DNA from: Ditylenchus dipsaci
Taxonomy: Eukaryota > Nematoda > Chromadorea > Rhabditida > Anguinidae
DNA: 64,000 nucleotides
Direction of reading: 5' to 3'
NCBI GenBank assembly: GCA_004194705.1
Contig: SADC01000998.1
Coordinates: 186,001 to 250,000 of the forward strand
How positions within the stretch are numbered: the first letter of the stretch is position 1; each line of letters opens with the position of its first letter. Both the position numbers and the translations under genes were made by a program. This document shows, piece after piece, positions 55,471 through 64,000 of the stretch. Below the pieces are notes generated by a model. That model was not told the origin of the DNA. It saw nothing but the letters and a program-made list of their open reading frames with translations, and did no database searches.

Positions 55471-55490
55471 CCCGCCCTACGGGCGGGTTT
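55471..55490. repeat. GC hairpin beside the 5S/SL array
   Basis: GCCCGCCCTACGGGCGGG folds perfectly, in an otherwise AT-rich flank. It is followed by two ~36 bp direct repeats with CCGCTTATATTTTTG / CCGCTGATATTTTTG. It marks the left border region of the array. Confidence 0.6.
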
Positions 55491-56104
55491 GTTTCGTAGA
55501 ATTTTTTCTATTTATTTTCCGCTTATATTTTTGCGGGATTTTTCGATATATTTCCCGCTGATATTTTTGTAGCATTTTTCGATTTATTTTCTATAAATTC
55601 TATAAACTATCTATAATTAAACTTGTCTATCAACAACCAACCAACAAGTGCATATACGCCGGGCCAGAGACCCAGCTTTCCAAAATTTGATCGAACACTC
55701 CGAAGAGGTTCGGCTCTAATAAACCTTTAGGATTCTAATTCGAATCAAGTTGTCAGAGAGTCTTTGACTCTAAGTAGTTTTCGCTATTCTACAGCAAGCT
55801 GGGTTTAGCGCCTTATCATTAGGTTAGAGACTAAAATACTCTTTGGTATACGAAAATTGACTTTAACTTTAAGTGACAGAACACTACTAGCAACTGTACT
55901 TATCGTATTTTCTCTAATAGAGCCGCACACAAAATGGTTAGCTTTGCTTACAGAAATAGTTAGTGCTGCCACTCTATTAGAAAAATACGGTATAAGTCAA
56001 CTAGTGGTCTTGCAATAATAATCAAATTATTCATCCTTTTTCTATAAACAAAATAACCTAACTTTGAATGACCAAATTATTATGTCGGGTTTTTTGCAGA
56101 ATTT

Positions 56105-56203
56105 ACGCACTGCCGCTAAAGGCAATGCTTTCCAAATTTTCTATTCCACCACCGCTATTTCGGGCAGAAACATGCAAGTACCTCAAATTAGGGTAATTAA
56201 ACC
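56105..56203 (-). ncRNA. Spliced leader RNA (SL1-like), copy 1
   Basis: The leader exon is 56203-56182, 22 nt: GGTTTAATTACCC, then TAA, then TTTGAG. Nematode SL1 has AAG in the middle, so only positions 14 and 16 differ. The donor GTACTTG follows immediately. Downstream lie an Sm-like site (GAAAATTTGG here, AAAATTTTGG in most copies) and a stem-loop GCATTGCC-TTTAGC-GGCAGTGC near the 3' end. About 100 nt, as in known SL RNAs. SL RNA is capped, bound by Sm proteins and donates its exon to mRNA 5' ends. The exact 3' end is inferred. Confidence 0.93.
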
Positions 56204-56346
56204 AAAAAACTGAGCTCCAAACAGCATTTCCTACAAAATGCAATGCAAGAAAGAGATAGTCTGCGCCCCCTTGCTATCAAATAAGAAGCAGACACAGAAA
56301 AGAGAATACTAGGAAAATTGTGTCTCAGTTCCTCTCATCTTACATC

Positions 56347-56465
56347 GCTTACGACCATACCACGTTGAAAGTACGCCATCCCGTCCGATCTGGCAATGTC
56401 AAGCAACGTTGGGCTCGACTAGTACTTGGATCGGAGACGTCCTGGGAATCTCGGGTGTTGTAAGC
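56347..56465 (+). rRNA. 5S ribosomal RNA, copy 1
   Basis: 119 nt, starting GCTTACGACCATACCACG and ending GGGTGTTGTAAGC, which pair as the terminal helix. Internal promoter regions are recognisable (AAGCAACGTTGGGCTCGAC and TTGGATCGGAGACG). A T7 run at 56473-56479 would stop RNA polymerase III. Divergent from the SL RNA, with starts about 143 bp apart. Confidence 0.97.
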
Positions 56466-57107
56466 CAAAAACTTTTTTTATTTTTGCAGTAAAATAATTT
56501 TATATAAATTTGTACAGTGTGAGAATTTTTTAAAGATTCAACCAAAAAGCCAAATTTTTTTCGGGTTCATAACCTAATGGAGTTTAGCGTCATGAATATT
56601 TCGATTAAGTAGAACTAAAATCCAAAATTTTAAGTAGTTTTGCTTTTAGAAATACAGCCGAACATCGATTTACGACGAAACGACGATAAAAAGTACAGCT
56701 GGAAAAAATCTCAATTCTATATGAGGACAATCTATATGGACCAAATCCAGCAAATCAATACTCGATTCAGATTTGCGTATGGCCCTCACACAGAATTTCA
56801 ATGCTCATAATATCAAATTAGACCAAAACTTTATCTATCAAGAACAACCAACAAGTGCATATACGCCGGGCCAGAGACCCAGCTTTCCAAAATTTGATCG
56901 AACACTCGAAGAGGTTCGGCTCTAATAGAAACCTTTAGGATTCTAATTCGAATCAAGTTGTCAGGAGTCTTTGACTCTAAGTAGTTTTCGCTATTCTACA
57001 GCAAGCTGGGTTTAGCGCCTTATCATTAGGTTAGAGACTAAAATACTCTTTGGTATACGAAAATTGACTTTAACTTTAAGTGACAGAACACTACTAGCAA
57101 CTGTACT

Positions 57108-57201
57108 TATCGTATTTTCTCTAATAGAGCCGCACACAAAATGGTTAGCTTTGCTTACAGAAATAGTTAGTGCTGCCACTCTATTAGAAAAAATACGGTA
57201 T
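57108..57201. repeat. MITE-derived hairpin in the 5S/SL unit (representative copy)
   Basis: ATCGTATTTTCTCTAATAGAG and its partner CTCTATTAGAAAAAATACGG enclose about 50 bp. The ends share CGTATTTTCTCTAAT with the MITE at 37099-37347. The same hairpin is in every unit (for example near 55902, 58309, 59510, 60715, 61925 and 63135), upstream on + of each SL RNA's 3' end. Confidence 0.75.
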
Positions 57202-57312
57202 AAGTCAACTAGTGGTCTTGCAATAATAATCAAATTATTCATCCTTTTTCTATAAACAAAATAACCTAACTTTGAATGACCAAATTATTATGTTGGGTTT
57301 TTTGCAGAATTT

Positions 57313-57412
57313 ACGCACTGCCGCTAAAGGCAATGCTTTCCAAAATTTTCTATTCCACCACCGCTATTTCGGGCAGAAACATGCAAGTACCTCAAATTAG
57401 GGTAATTAAACC
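57313..57412 (-). ncRNA. Spliced leader RNA (SL1-like), copy 2
   Basis: Leader 57412-57391, identical to copy 1; Sm-like AAAATTTTGG intact; 3' hairpin 57315-57336. Confidence 0.93.
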
Positions 57413-57557
57413 AAAAAACTGAGCTCCAAACAGCATTTCCTACAAAATGCAATGCAAGAAAGAGATAGTCTGCGCCCCCTTGCTATCAAATAAGAAGCAG
57501 ACACAGAAAAGGAAGAATACTAGGAAAATTGTGTCTCAGTTCCTCTCATCTTACATC

Positions 57558-57675
57558 GCTTACGACCATACCACGTTGAAAGTACGCCATCCCGTCCGAT
57601 CTGGCAATGTCAAGCAACGTTGGCTCGACTAGTACTTGGATCGGAGACGTCCTGGGAATCTCGGGTGTTGTAAGC
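57558..57675 (+). rRNA. 5S ribosomal RNA, copy 2
   Basis: 118 nt; one G is missing in the GTTGGGCTCG block (GTTGGCTCG), within the internal promoter. Either a variant or a homopolymer error. T-run at 57683-57689. Confidence 0.95.
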
Positions 57676-58510
57676 CAAAAACTTTTTTTATTTTTGCAGT
57701 AAAATAATTTTATATAAATTTGTACAGTGTGAAGAATTTTATTAAGATTCAACCCAAAGCCAAAATTTTTTTTGGTTTCATAACCTAATGGAGTTTAGCG
57801 TCATGAATATTTCGATTAAGTAGAAACTAAAATCCAAAATTTTAAGTAGTTTTGCTTTAGAAATACAGCCGAACATCGATTTACCGACGACGATTAAAAG
57901 TTACAGGTGAAAAATCTCAATTTCTCTATGGTCAAATTCCTATATAGACCAAATCCAGCAAATCAATACTCGATTTGATTCTGCGTATGGCCTCACACAG
58001 AATTTCAATGCTCATAATTATCAAATTAACCAAAACTTTATCTATCAACAACAACAACAAGTGCATATACGCCGGGCCAGAGACCCAGCTTTCCAAATTT
58101 GATCGAACACTCCGAAGAGGTTCGGCTCTAATAGAAACCTTTAGGATTCTAATTCGAATCAAGCTGTCAGAGAGTCTTTGACTCTAAGTAGTTTTCGCTA
58201 TTCTACAGCAAGCTGGGTTTAGCGCCTTATCATTAGGTTAGAGACTAAATACTCTTTGGTATACGAAAATTGACTTTAACTTTAGTGACTACTTAGCAAC
58301 TGTACTTATCGTATTTTCTCTAATAGAGCCGCACACAAAATGGTTAGCTTTGCTTACAGAAATAGTTAGTGCTGCCACTCTATTAGAAAAAATACGGTAT
58401 AAGTCAACTAGTGGTCTTGCAATAATAATCAAATTATTCATCCTTTTTCTATAAACAAAATAACCTAACTTTGAATGACCAAATTATTATGTTGGGTTTT
58501 TGCAGAATTT

Positions 58511-58609
58511 ACGCACTGCCGCTAAAGCAATGCTTTCCAAAATTTTCTATTCCACCACCGCTATTTCGGGCAGAAACATGCAAGTACCTCAAATTAGGGT
58601 AATTAAACC
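58511..58609 (-). ncRNA. Spliced leader RNA (SL1-like), copy 3
   Basis: Leader 58609-58588 identical to copy 1. The 3' hairpin has lost one base (GCTAAAGCAATGC on +), which would weaken the stem. Confidence 0.9.
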
Positions 58610-58754
58610 AAAAAACTGAGCTCCAAACAGCATTTCCTACAAAATGCAATGCAAGAAAGAGATAGTCTGCGCCCCCTTGCTATCAAATAAGAAGCAGACA
58701 CAGAAAAGGAAGAATACTAGGAAAATTGTGTCTCAGTTCCTCTCATCTTACATC

Positions 58755-58872
58755 GCTTACGACCATACCACGTTGAAAGTACGCCATCCCGTCCGATCTG
58801 GCAATGTCAAGCAACGTTGGGCTCGACTAGTACTTGGATCGGAGACGTCCTGGGAATCTCGGTGTTGTAAGC
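58755..58872 (+). rRNA. 5S ribosomal RNA, copy 3
   Basis: 118 nt; TCTCGGTG instead of TCTCGGGTG near the 3' end. The terminating T-run is shorter (5 T, 58880-58884). Confidence 0.95.
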
Positions 58873-59712
58873 CAAAAACTTTTTATTTTTGCAGTAAAAT
58901 AATTTTATATAAATTTGTACAGTGTGAAGAATTTTTTAAGATTCAACCAAAAAGCCAAATTTTTTTGGGTTCATAACCTAATAGAGTTTAGCGTCATGAA
59001 TATTTCGATTAAGTAGAAACTAAAATCCAAAATTTTAAGTAGTTTTACTTTTAGAAATACAGCCGAACATATTTACCGACGACGATAAAAGTACAGGTGG
59101 GGAAAAATCTCAATTTATATGGACAATCCTATATGGACCAAATCCAGCAAATCAATACTCGATCAGATTCTGTGTATGGCCCTCACACAGAATTTCAATG
59201 CTCATAATGTCAAATTAGACCAAAACCTTTATCTATCAACAACAACCAACAAGTGCATATACGCCGGGCCAGAGACCCAGCTTTCCAAAATTTGATCGAA
59301 CACTCCGAAGAGGTTCGGCTCTAATAGAAACCTTTAGGATTCTAATTCGAATCAAGTTGTCAGAGAGTCTTTGACTCTAAGTAGTTTTCGCTATTCTACA
59401 GCAAGCTGGGTTTAGCGCCTTATCATTAGGTTAGAGACTAAAATACTCTTTGGTATACGAAAATTGACTTTAACTTTAAGTGACAGAACACTACTAGCAA
59501 CTGTACTTATCGTATTTTCTCTAATAGAGCCGCACACAAAATGGTTAGCTTTGCTTACAGAAATAGTTAGTGCTGCCACTCTATTAGAAAAATACGGTAT
59601 AAGTCAACTAGTGGTCTTGCAATAATAATCAAATTATTCATCCTTTTTCTATAAACAAAATAACCTAACTTTGAATGACCAAATTATTATGTTCGGGTTT
59701 TTTGCAGAATTT

Positions 59713-59812
59713 ACGCACTGCCGCTAAAGGCAATGCTTTCCAAAATTTTCTATTCCACCACCGCTATTTCGGGCAGAAACATGCAAGTACCTCAAATTAG
59801 GGTAATTAAACC
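59713..59812 (-). ncRNA. Spliced leader RNA (SL1-like), copy 4
   Basis: Leader 59812-59791, Sm-like site and hairpin all intact. Confidence 0.93.
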
Positions 59813-59958
59813 AAAAAACTGAGCTCCAAACAGCATTTCCTACAAAATGCAATGCAAGAAAGAGATAGTCTGCGCCCCCTTGCTATCAAATAAGAAGCAG
59901 ACACAGAAAAGGAAGAATACTAGGAAAATTGTGTCTCAGTTCTCTCTCATCTTACATC

Positions 59959-60077
59959 GCTTACGACCATACCACGTTGAAAGTACGCCATCCCGTCCGA
60001 TCTGGCAATGTCAAGCAACGTTGGGCTCGACTAGTACTTGGATCGGAGACGTCCTGGGAATCTCGGGTGTTGTAAGC
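59959..60077 (+). rRNA. 5S ribosomal RNA, copy 4
   Basis: 119 nt, consensus sequence; T7 terminator at 60085-60091. Confidence 0.97.
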
Positions 60078-60920
60078 CAAAAACTTTTTTTATTTTTGCA
60101 GTAAAATAATTTTATATAAATTTGTACAGTGTGAAGAATTTTTATTAAGATTCAACCCAAAAGCCAAAATTTTTTGGGTTTCATAACCTAATGGAGTTTA
60201 GCGTCATGAATATTTCGATTAAGTAGAAACTAAAATCCAAAATTTTAAGTAGTTTTGCTTTTAGAAATACAGCCGAACATCGATTTACGACGACGATAAA
60301 AGTACAGGTGGAAAATCTCAATTCTATATGAGACAATCCTATATGGACCAAATCCAGCAAATCAATACTCGATCAGATTCTGTGTATGGCCAACACACAG
60401 AATTTCAATGCTCATAATATCAAATTAGACCAAAACTTTAACTATCAACAACAACCAACAAGTGCATATACGCCGGGCCAGAGACCCAGCTTTCCAAAAT
60501 TTGATCGAACACTCCGAAGAGGTTCGGCTCTAATAGAAACCTTTAGGATTCTAATTCGAATCAAGTTGTCAGGGAGTCTTTGACTCTAAGTAGTTTTCGC
60601 TATTCTACAGCAAGCTGGGTTTAGCGCCTTATCATTAGGTTAGAGACTAAATACTCTTTGGTATACGAAAATTGACTTAACTTTAAGTGACAGAACGCTA
60701 CTAGCAACTGTACTTATCGTATTTTCTCTAATAGAGCCGCACACAAAATGGTTAGCTTTGCTTACAGAAATAGTTAGTGCTGCCACTCTATTAGAAAAAA
60801 TACGGTATAAGTCAACTAGTGGTCTTGCAATAATAATCAAATTATTCATCCTTTTTCTATAAACAAAATAACCTAACTTTCAATGACCAAATTATTATGT
60901 TCGGGTTTTTTGCAGAATTT

Positions 60921-61020
60921 ACGCACTGCCGCTAAAGGCAATGCTTTCCAAAATTTTCTATTCCACCACCGCTATTTCGGGCAGAAACATGCAAGTACCT
61001 CAAATTAGGGTAATTAAACC
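60921..61020 (-). ncRNA. Spliced leader RNA (SL1-like), copy 5
   Basis: Leader 61020-60999, Sm-like site and hairpin intact. Confidence 0.93.
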
Positions 61021-61164
61021 AAAAAACTGAGCTCCAAACAGCATTTCCTACAAAATGCAATGCAAGAAAGAGATAGTCTGCGCCCCCTTGCTATCAAATA
61101 AGAAGCAGACACAGAAAGGAAGAATACTAGGAAAATTGTGTCTCAGTTCTTCTCATCTTACATC

Positions 61165-61283
61165 GCTTACGACCATACCACGTTGAAAGTACGCCATCCC
61201 GTCCGATCTGGCAATGTCAAGCAACGTTGGGCTCGACTAGTACTTGGATCGGAGACGTCCTGGGAATCTCGGGTGTTGTAAGC
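61165..61283 (+). rRNA. 5S ribosomal RNA, copy 5
   Basis: 119 nt, consensus sequence; T7 at 61291-61297. Confidence 0.97.
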
Positions 61284-62129
61284 CAAAAACTTTTTTTATT
61301 TTTGCAGTAAAATAATTTTATATAAATTTGTACAGTGTGAAGAATTTTCATTAAGATTCAACCAAAAAGCCAAATTTTTTTGGGTTCATAACCTAATAGA
61401 GTTTAGCGTCATGAATATTTCGATTAAGTAGAAACTAAAATCCAAAATTTTACGTAGTTTTACTTTTAGAAATACAGCCGAACATCAATTTACCGACGAC
61501 GATAAAAGTACAGGTGGAAAAATCTCAATTCTATATGGACAATCCTATATGGACCAAATCCAGCAAATCAATACTCGATCAGATTCTGTGTATGGCCAAC
61601 ACACAGAATTTCAATGCTCATAATATCAAATTAGACCAAAACTTTATCTATCAACAACCAACCAACAAGTGCATATACGCCGGGCCAGAGACCCAGCTTT
61701 CCAAAATTTGATCGAACACTCCGAAGAGGTTCGGCTCTAATAGAAACCTTTAGGATTCTAATTCGAATCAAGTTGTCAGGGAGTCTTTGACTCTAAGTAG
61801 TTTTCGCTATTCTACAGCAAGCTGGGTTTAGCGCCTTATCATTAGGTTAGAGACTAAAATACTCTTTGGTATACGAAAATTGACTTAAACTTTAAGTGAC
61901 AGAACGCTACTAGCAACTGTACTTATCGTATTTTCTCTAATAGAGCCGCACACAAAATGGTTAGCTTTGCTTACAGAAATAGTTAGTGCTGCCACTCTAT
62001 TAGAAAAAATACGGTATAAGTCAACTAGTGGTCTTGCAATAATAATCAAATTATTCATCCTTTTTCTATAAACAAAATAACCTAACTTTCAATGACCAAA
62101 TTATTATGTTCGGGTTTTTTGCAGAATTT

Positions 62130-62229
62130 ACGCACTGCCGCTAAAGGCAATGCTTTCCAAAATTTTCTATTCCACCACCGCTATTTCGGGCAGAAACATG
62201 CAAGTACCTCAAATTAGGGTAATTAAACC
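62130..62229 (-). ncRNA. Spliced leader RNA (SL1-like), copy 6
   Basis: Leader 62229-62208, Sm-like site and hairpin intact. Confidence 0.93.
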
Positions 62230-62374
62230 AAAAAACTGAGCTCCAAACAGCATTTCCTACAAAATGCAATGCAAGAAAGAGATAGTCTGCGCCCCCTTGC
62301 TATCAAATAAGAAGCAGACACAGAAAAGGAAGAATACTAGGAAAATTGTGTCTCAGTTCTTCTCATCTTACATC

Positions 62375-62493
62375 GCTTACGACCATACCACGTTGAAAGT
62401 ACGCCATCCCGTCCGATCTGGCAATGTCAAGCAACGTTGGGCTCGACTAGTACTTGGATCGGAGACGTCCTGGGAATCTCGGGTGTTGTAAGC
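62375..62493 (+). rRNA. 5S ribosomal RNA, copy 6
   Basis: 119 nt, consensus sequence; T7 at 62501-62507. Confidence 0.97.
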
Positions 62494-63338
62494 CAAAAAC
62501 TTTTTTTATTTTTGCAGTAAAATAATTTTATATAAATTTGTACAGTGTGAAGAATTTTCATTAAGATTCAACCCAAAAAGCCAAATTTTTTTTGGGTTCA
62601 TAACCTAATAGAGTTTAGCGTCATGAATATTTCGATTAAGTAGAAACTAAATCCAAAATTTTACGTAGTTTTACTTTTAGAAATACAGCCGAACATCAAT
62701 TTACCGACGACGATAAAAGTACAGGTGGAAAAATCTCAATTCTATATGGACAATCCTATATGGACCAAATCCAGCAAATCAATACTCGATCAGATTCTGT
62801 GTATGGCCAACACACAGAATTTCAATGCTCATAATATCAAATTAGACCAAAACTTTATCTATCAACAACCAACCAACAAGTGCATATACGCCGGGCCAGA
62901 GACCCAGCTTTCCAAAATTTGATCGAACACTCCGAAGAGGTTCGGCTCTAATAGAAACCTTTAGGATTCTAATTCGAATCAAGTTGTCAGGGAGTCTTTG
63001 ACTCTAAGTAGTTTTCGCTATTCTACAGCAAGCTGGGTTTAGCGCCTTATCATTAGGTTAGAGACTAAAATACTCTTTGGTATACGAAAATTGACTTAAA
63101 CTTTAAGTGACAGAACGCTACTAGCAACTGTACTTATCGTATTTTCTCTAATAGAGCCGCACACAAAATGGTTAGCTTTGCTTACAGAAATAGTTAGTGC
63201 TGCCACTCTATTAGAAAAAATACGGTATAAGTCAACTAGTGGTCTTGCAATAATAATCAAATTATTCATCCTTTTTCTATAAACAAATAACCTAACTTTC
63301 AATGACCAAATTATTATGTTCGGTTTTTTGCAGAATTT

Positions 63339-63437
63339 ACGCACTGCCGCTAAAGGCAATGCTTTCCAAATTTTCTATTCCACCACCGCTATTTCGGGCA
63401 GAAACATGCAAGTACCTCAAATTAGGGTAAATTAACC
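63339..63437 (-). ncRNA. Spliced leader RNA, copy 7, variant leader
   Basis: Leader 63437-63416 begins GGTTAATTTACCC where the other copies have GGTTTAATTACCC; the length stays 22 nt. The Sm-like site has one T fewer. The altered 5' end is in the part added to mRNAs, so this copy could make a distinguishable leader, or it could be two compensating homopolymer errors. Confidence 0.88.
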
Positions 63438-63580
63438 AAAAAAACTGAGCTCCAAACAGCATTTCCTACAAAATGCAATGCAAGAAAGAGATAGTCTGCG
63501 CCCCTTGCTATCAAATAAGAAGCAGACACAGAAAAGGAAGAATACTAGGAAAATTGTGTCTCAGTTTCTCATCTTACATC

Positions 63581-63697
63581 GCTTACGACCATACCACGTT
63601 GAAAGTACGCCATCCCGTCCGATCTGGCAATGTCAAGCAACGTTGGCTCGACTAGTACTTGGATCGGAGACGTCCTGGGAATCTCGGTGTTGTAAGC
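63581..63697 (+). rRNA. 5S ribosomal RNA, copy 7
   Basis: 117 nt; lacks one G in both GTTGGGCTCG and CTCGGGTG compared with the consensus. T7 at 63705-63711. Confidence 0.93.
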
Positions 63698-64000
63698 CAA
63701 AAACTTTTTTTATTTTTGCAGTAAAATAATTTTATATAAATTTGTACAGTGTGAAGAATTTTATTAAGATTCAACCCAAAAAGCCAAATTTTTTTTGGGT
63801 TATAACCTAATGGAGTTTAGCGTCATGAAATATTCGATTAAGTAGAGAAACTAAAATCCAAAATTTTACGTAGTTTTACTTTTAGAATACAGCCGAACAT
63901 CAATTTACCGACGACGATAAAAGTACAGGTGGAAAAATTTCAATTCTATATGGAAATCCTATATGGACCAAATCCAGCAAATCAATACTCGATCAGATTC

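Larger units (their letters stand above)
55615..64000. repeat. Tandem 5S rRNA / SL RNA array, ~1.2 kb units
   Basis: Seven 5S copies spaced about 1195-1210 bp; the array runs off the window. Each unit in order: CAACAAGTGCATATACGCCG segment, MITE-like hairpin, SL RNA on -, a ~143 bp divergent spacer, 5S on +, T-run, AT-rich spacer. Unit differences are mainly homopolymer length changes. Recurrent short open frames in the units (on + across the 5S, on - across the hairpin) are artefacts. 5S linked to SL1 in one repeat is known from C. elegans and other nematodes. Confidence 0.97.

Noticed and set aside
57012..63359. Recurrent frames on - across the array hairpin
   Set aside because: They cross the MITE-like hairpin and are not kept in all units.
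56238..63729. Recurrent MQCKKEIVC-type frames across the array
   Set aside because: They run from the divergent spacer into the 5S gene itself, and the frame changes with homopolymer differences between copies.

Overview
This window reads as nuclear DNA from a nematode. The strongest evidence is the right-hand 8.4 kb: about seven tandem ~1.2 kb units, each with a 5S rRNA gene on the + strand and, on the opposite strand, an RNA gene whose first 22 nt differ from nematode SL1 at only two positions. That leader is followed by a GT splice donor, an Sm-like site and a 3' hairpin. Other support comes from 44-63 bp introns, a Core-2/I-branching glycosyltransferase (a family expanded in nematodes) and a TTAGGC repeat tract. 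The clade cannot be fixed from this sequence.

Layout. 0-5 kb: two fold-back elements flank a multi-exon glycosyltransferase gene (2278-3645). 5-11 kb: a minisatellite, a ~187 bp satellite, then a Mutator-like element with a perfect 9 bp target duplication. Inside that sits a hAT element with a perfect 8 bp duplication, and inside the hAT a smaller hAT-like element. 11-15.8 kb: hairpin MITEs, a TIR element with a 5S-like core, and two exons of a GNAT-like gene. 15.9-30.0 kb: a giant inverted repeat with ~6.6 kb arms and an 883 bp spacer. The arms carry mirrored exons of an unrecognised Q-rich protein, a deleted hAT transposon and several MITEs. The spacer carries TTAGGC-type repeats and nested fold-backs at the junction. 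30-34 kb: a 3.7 kb TIR element with a 3-exon gene and more nested elements. 34-43 kb: scattered short coding exons, a Mutator transposase relic and more tandem-word elements. 43-48 kb: minisatellites, a second ~186 bp satellite block and two hAT-like elements. 48.8-53 kb: an AT-rich stretch with coding exons ending in a RING-H2 gene. 55.6-64 kb: the 5S/SL array, cut by the window end.

How parts relate. SL RNA donates a leader exon to pre-mRNAs and 5S rRNA goes to the ribosome, so the array serves mRNA processing and translation genome-wide. Most of the rest is DNA transposon material. Two designs recur: hAT-type elements whose bodies are tandem copies of a short word, often palindromic and different in each element; and Mutator-type elements whose termini are tandem copies of a short word. 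Coding exons repeatedly break at homopolymers, and array copies also differ mainly in homopolymer length. Several apparent frameshifts may therefore be consensus errors rather than true mutations. A 17-base N gap lies at 10853-10869.
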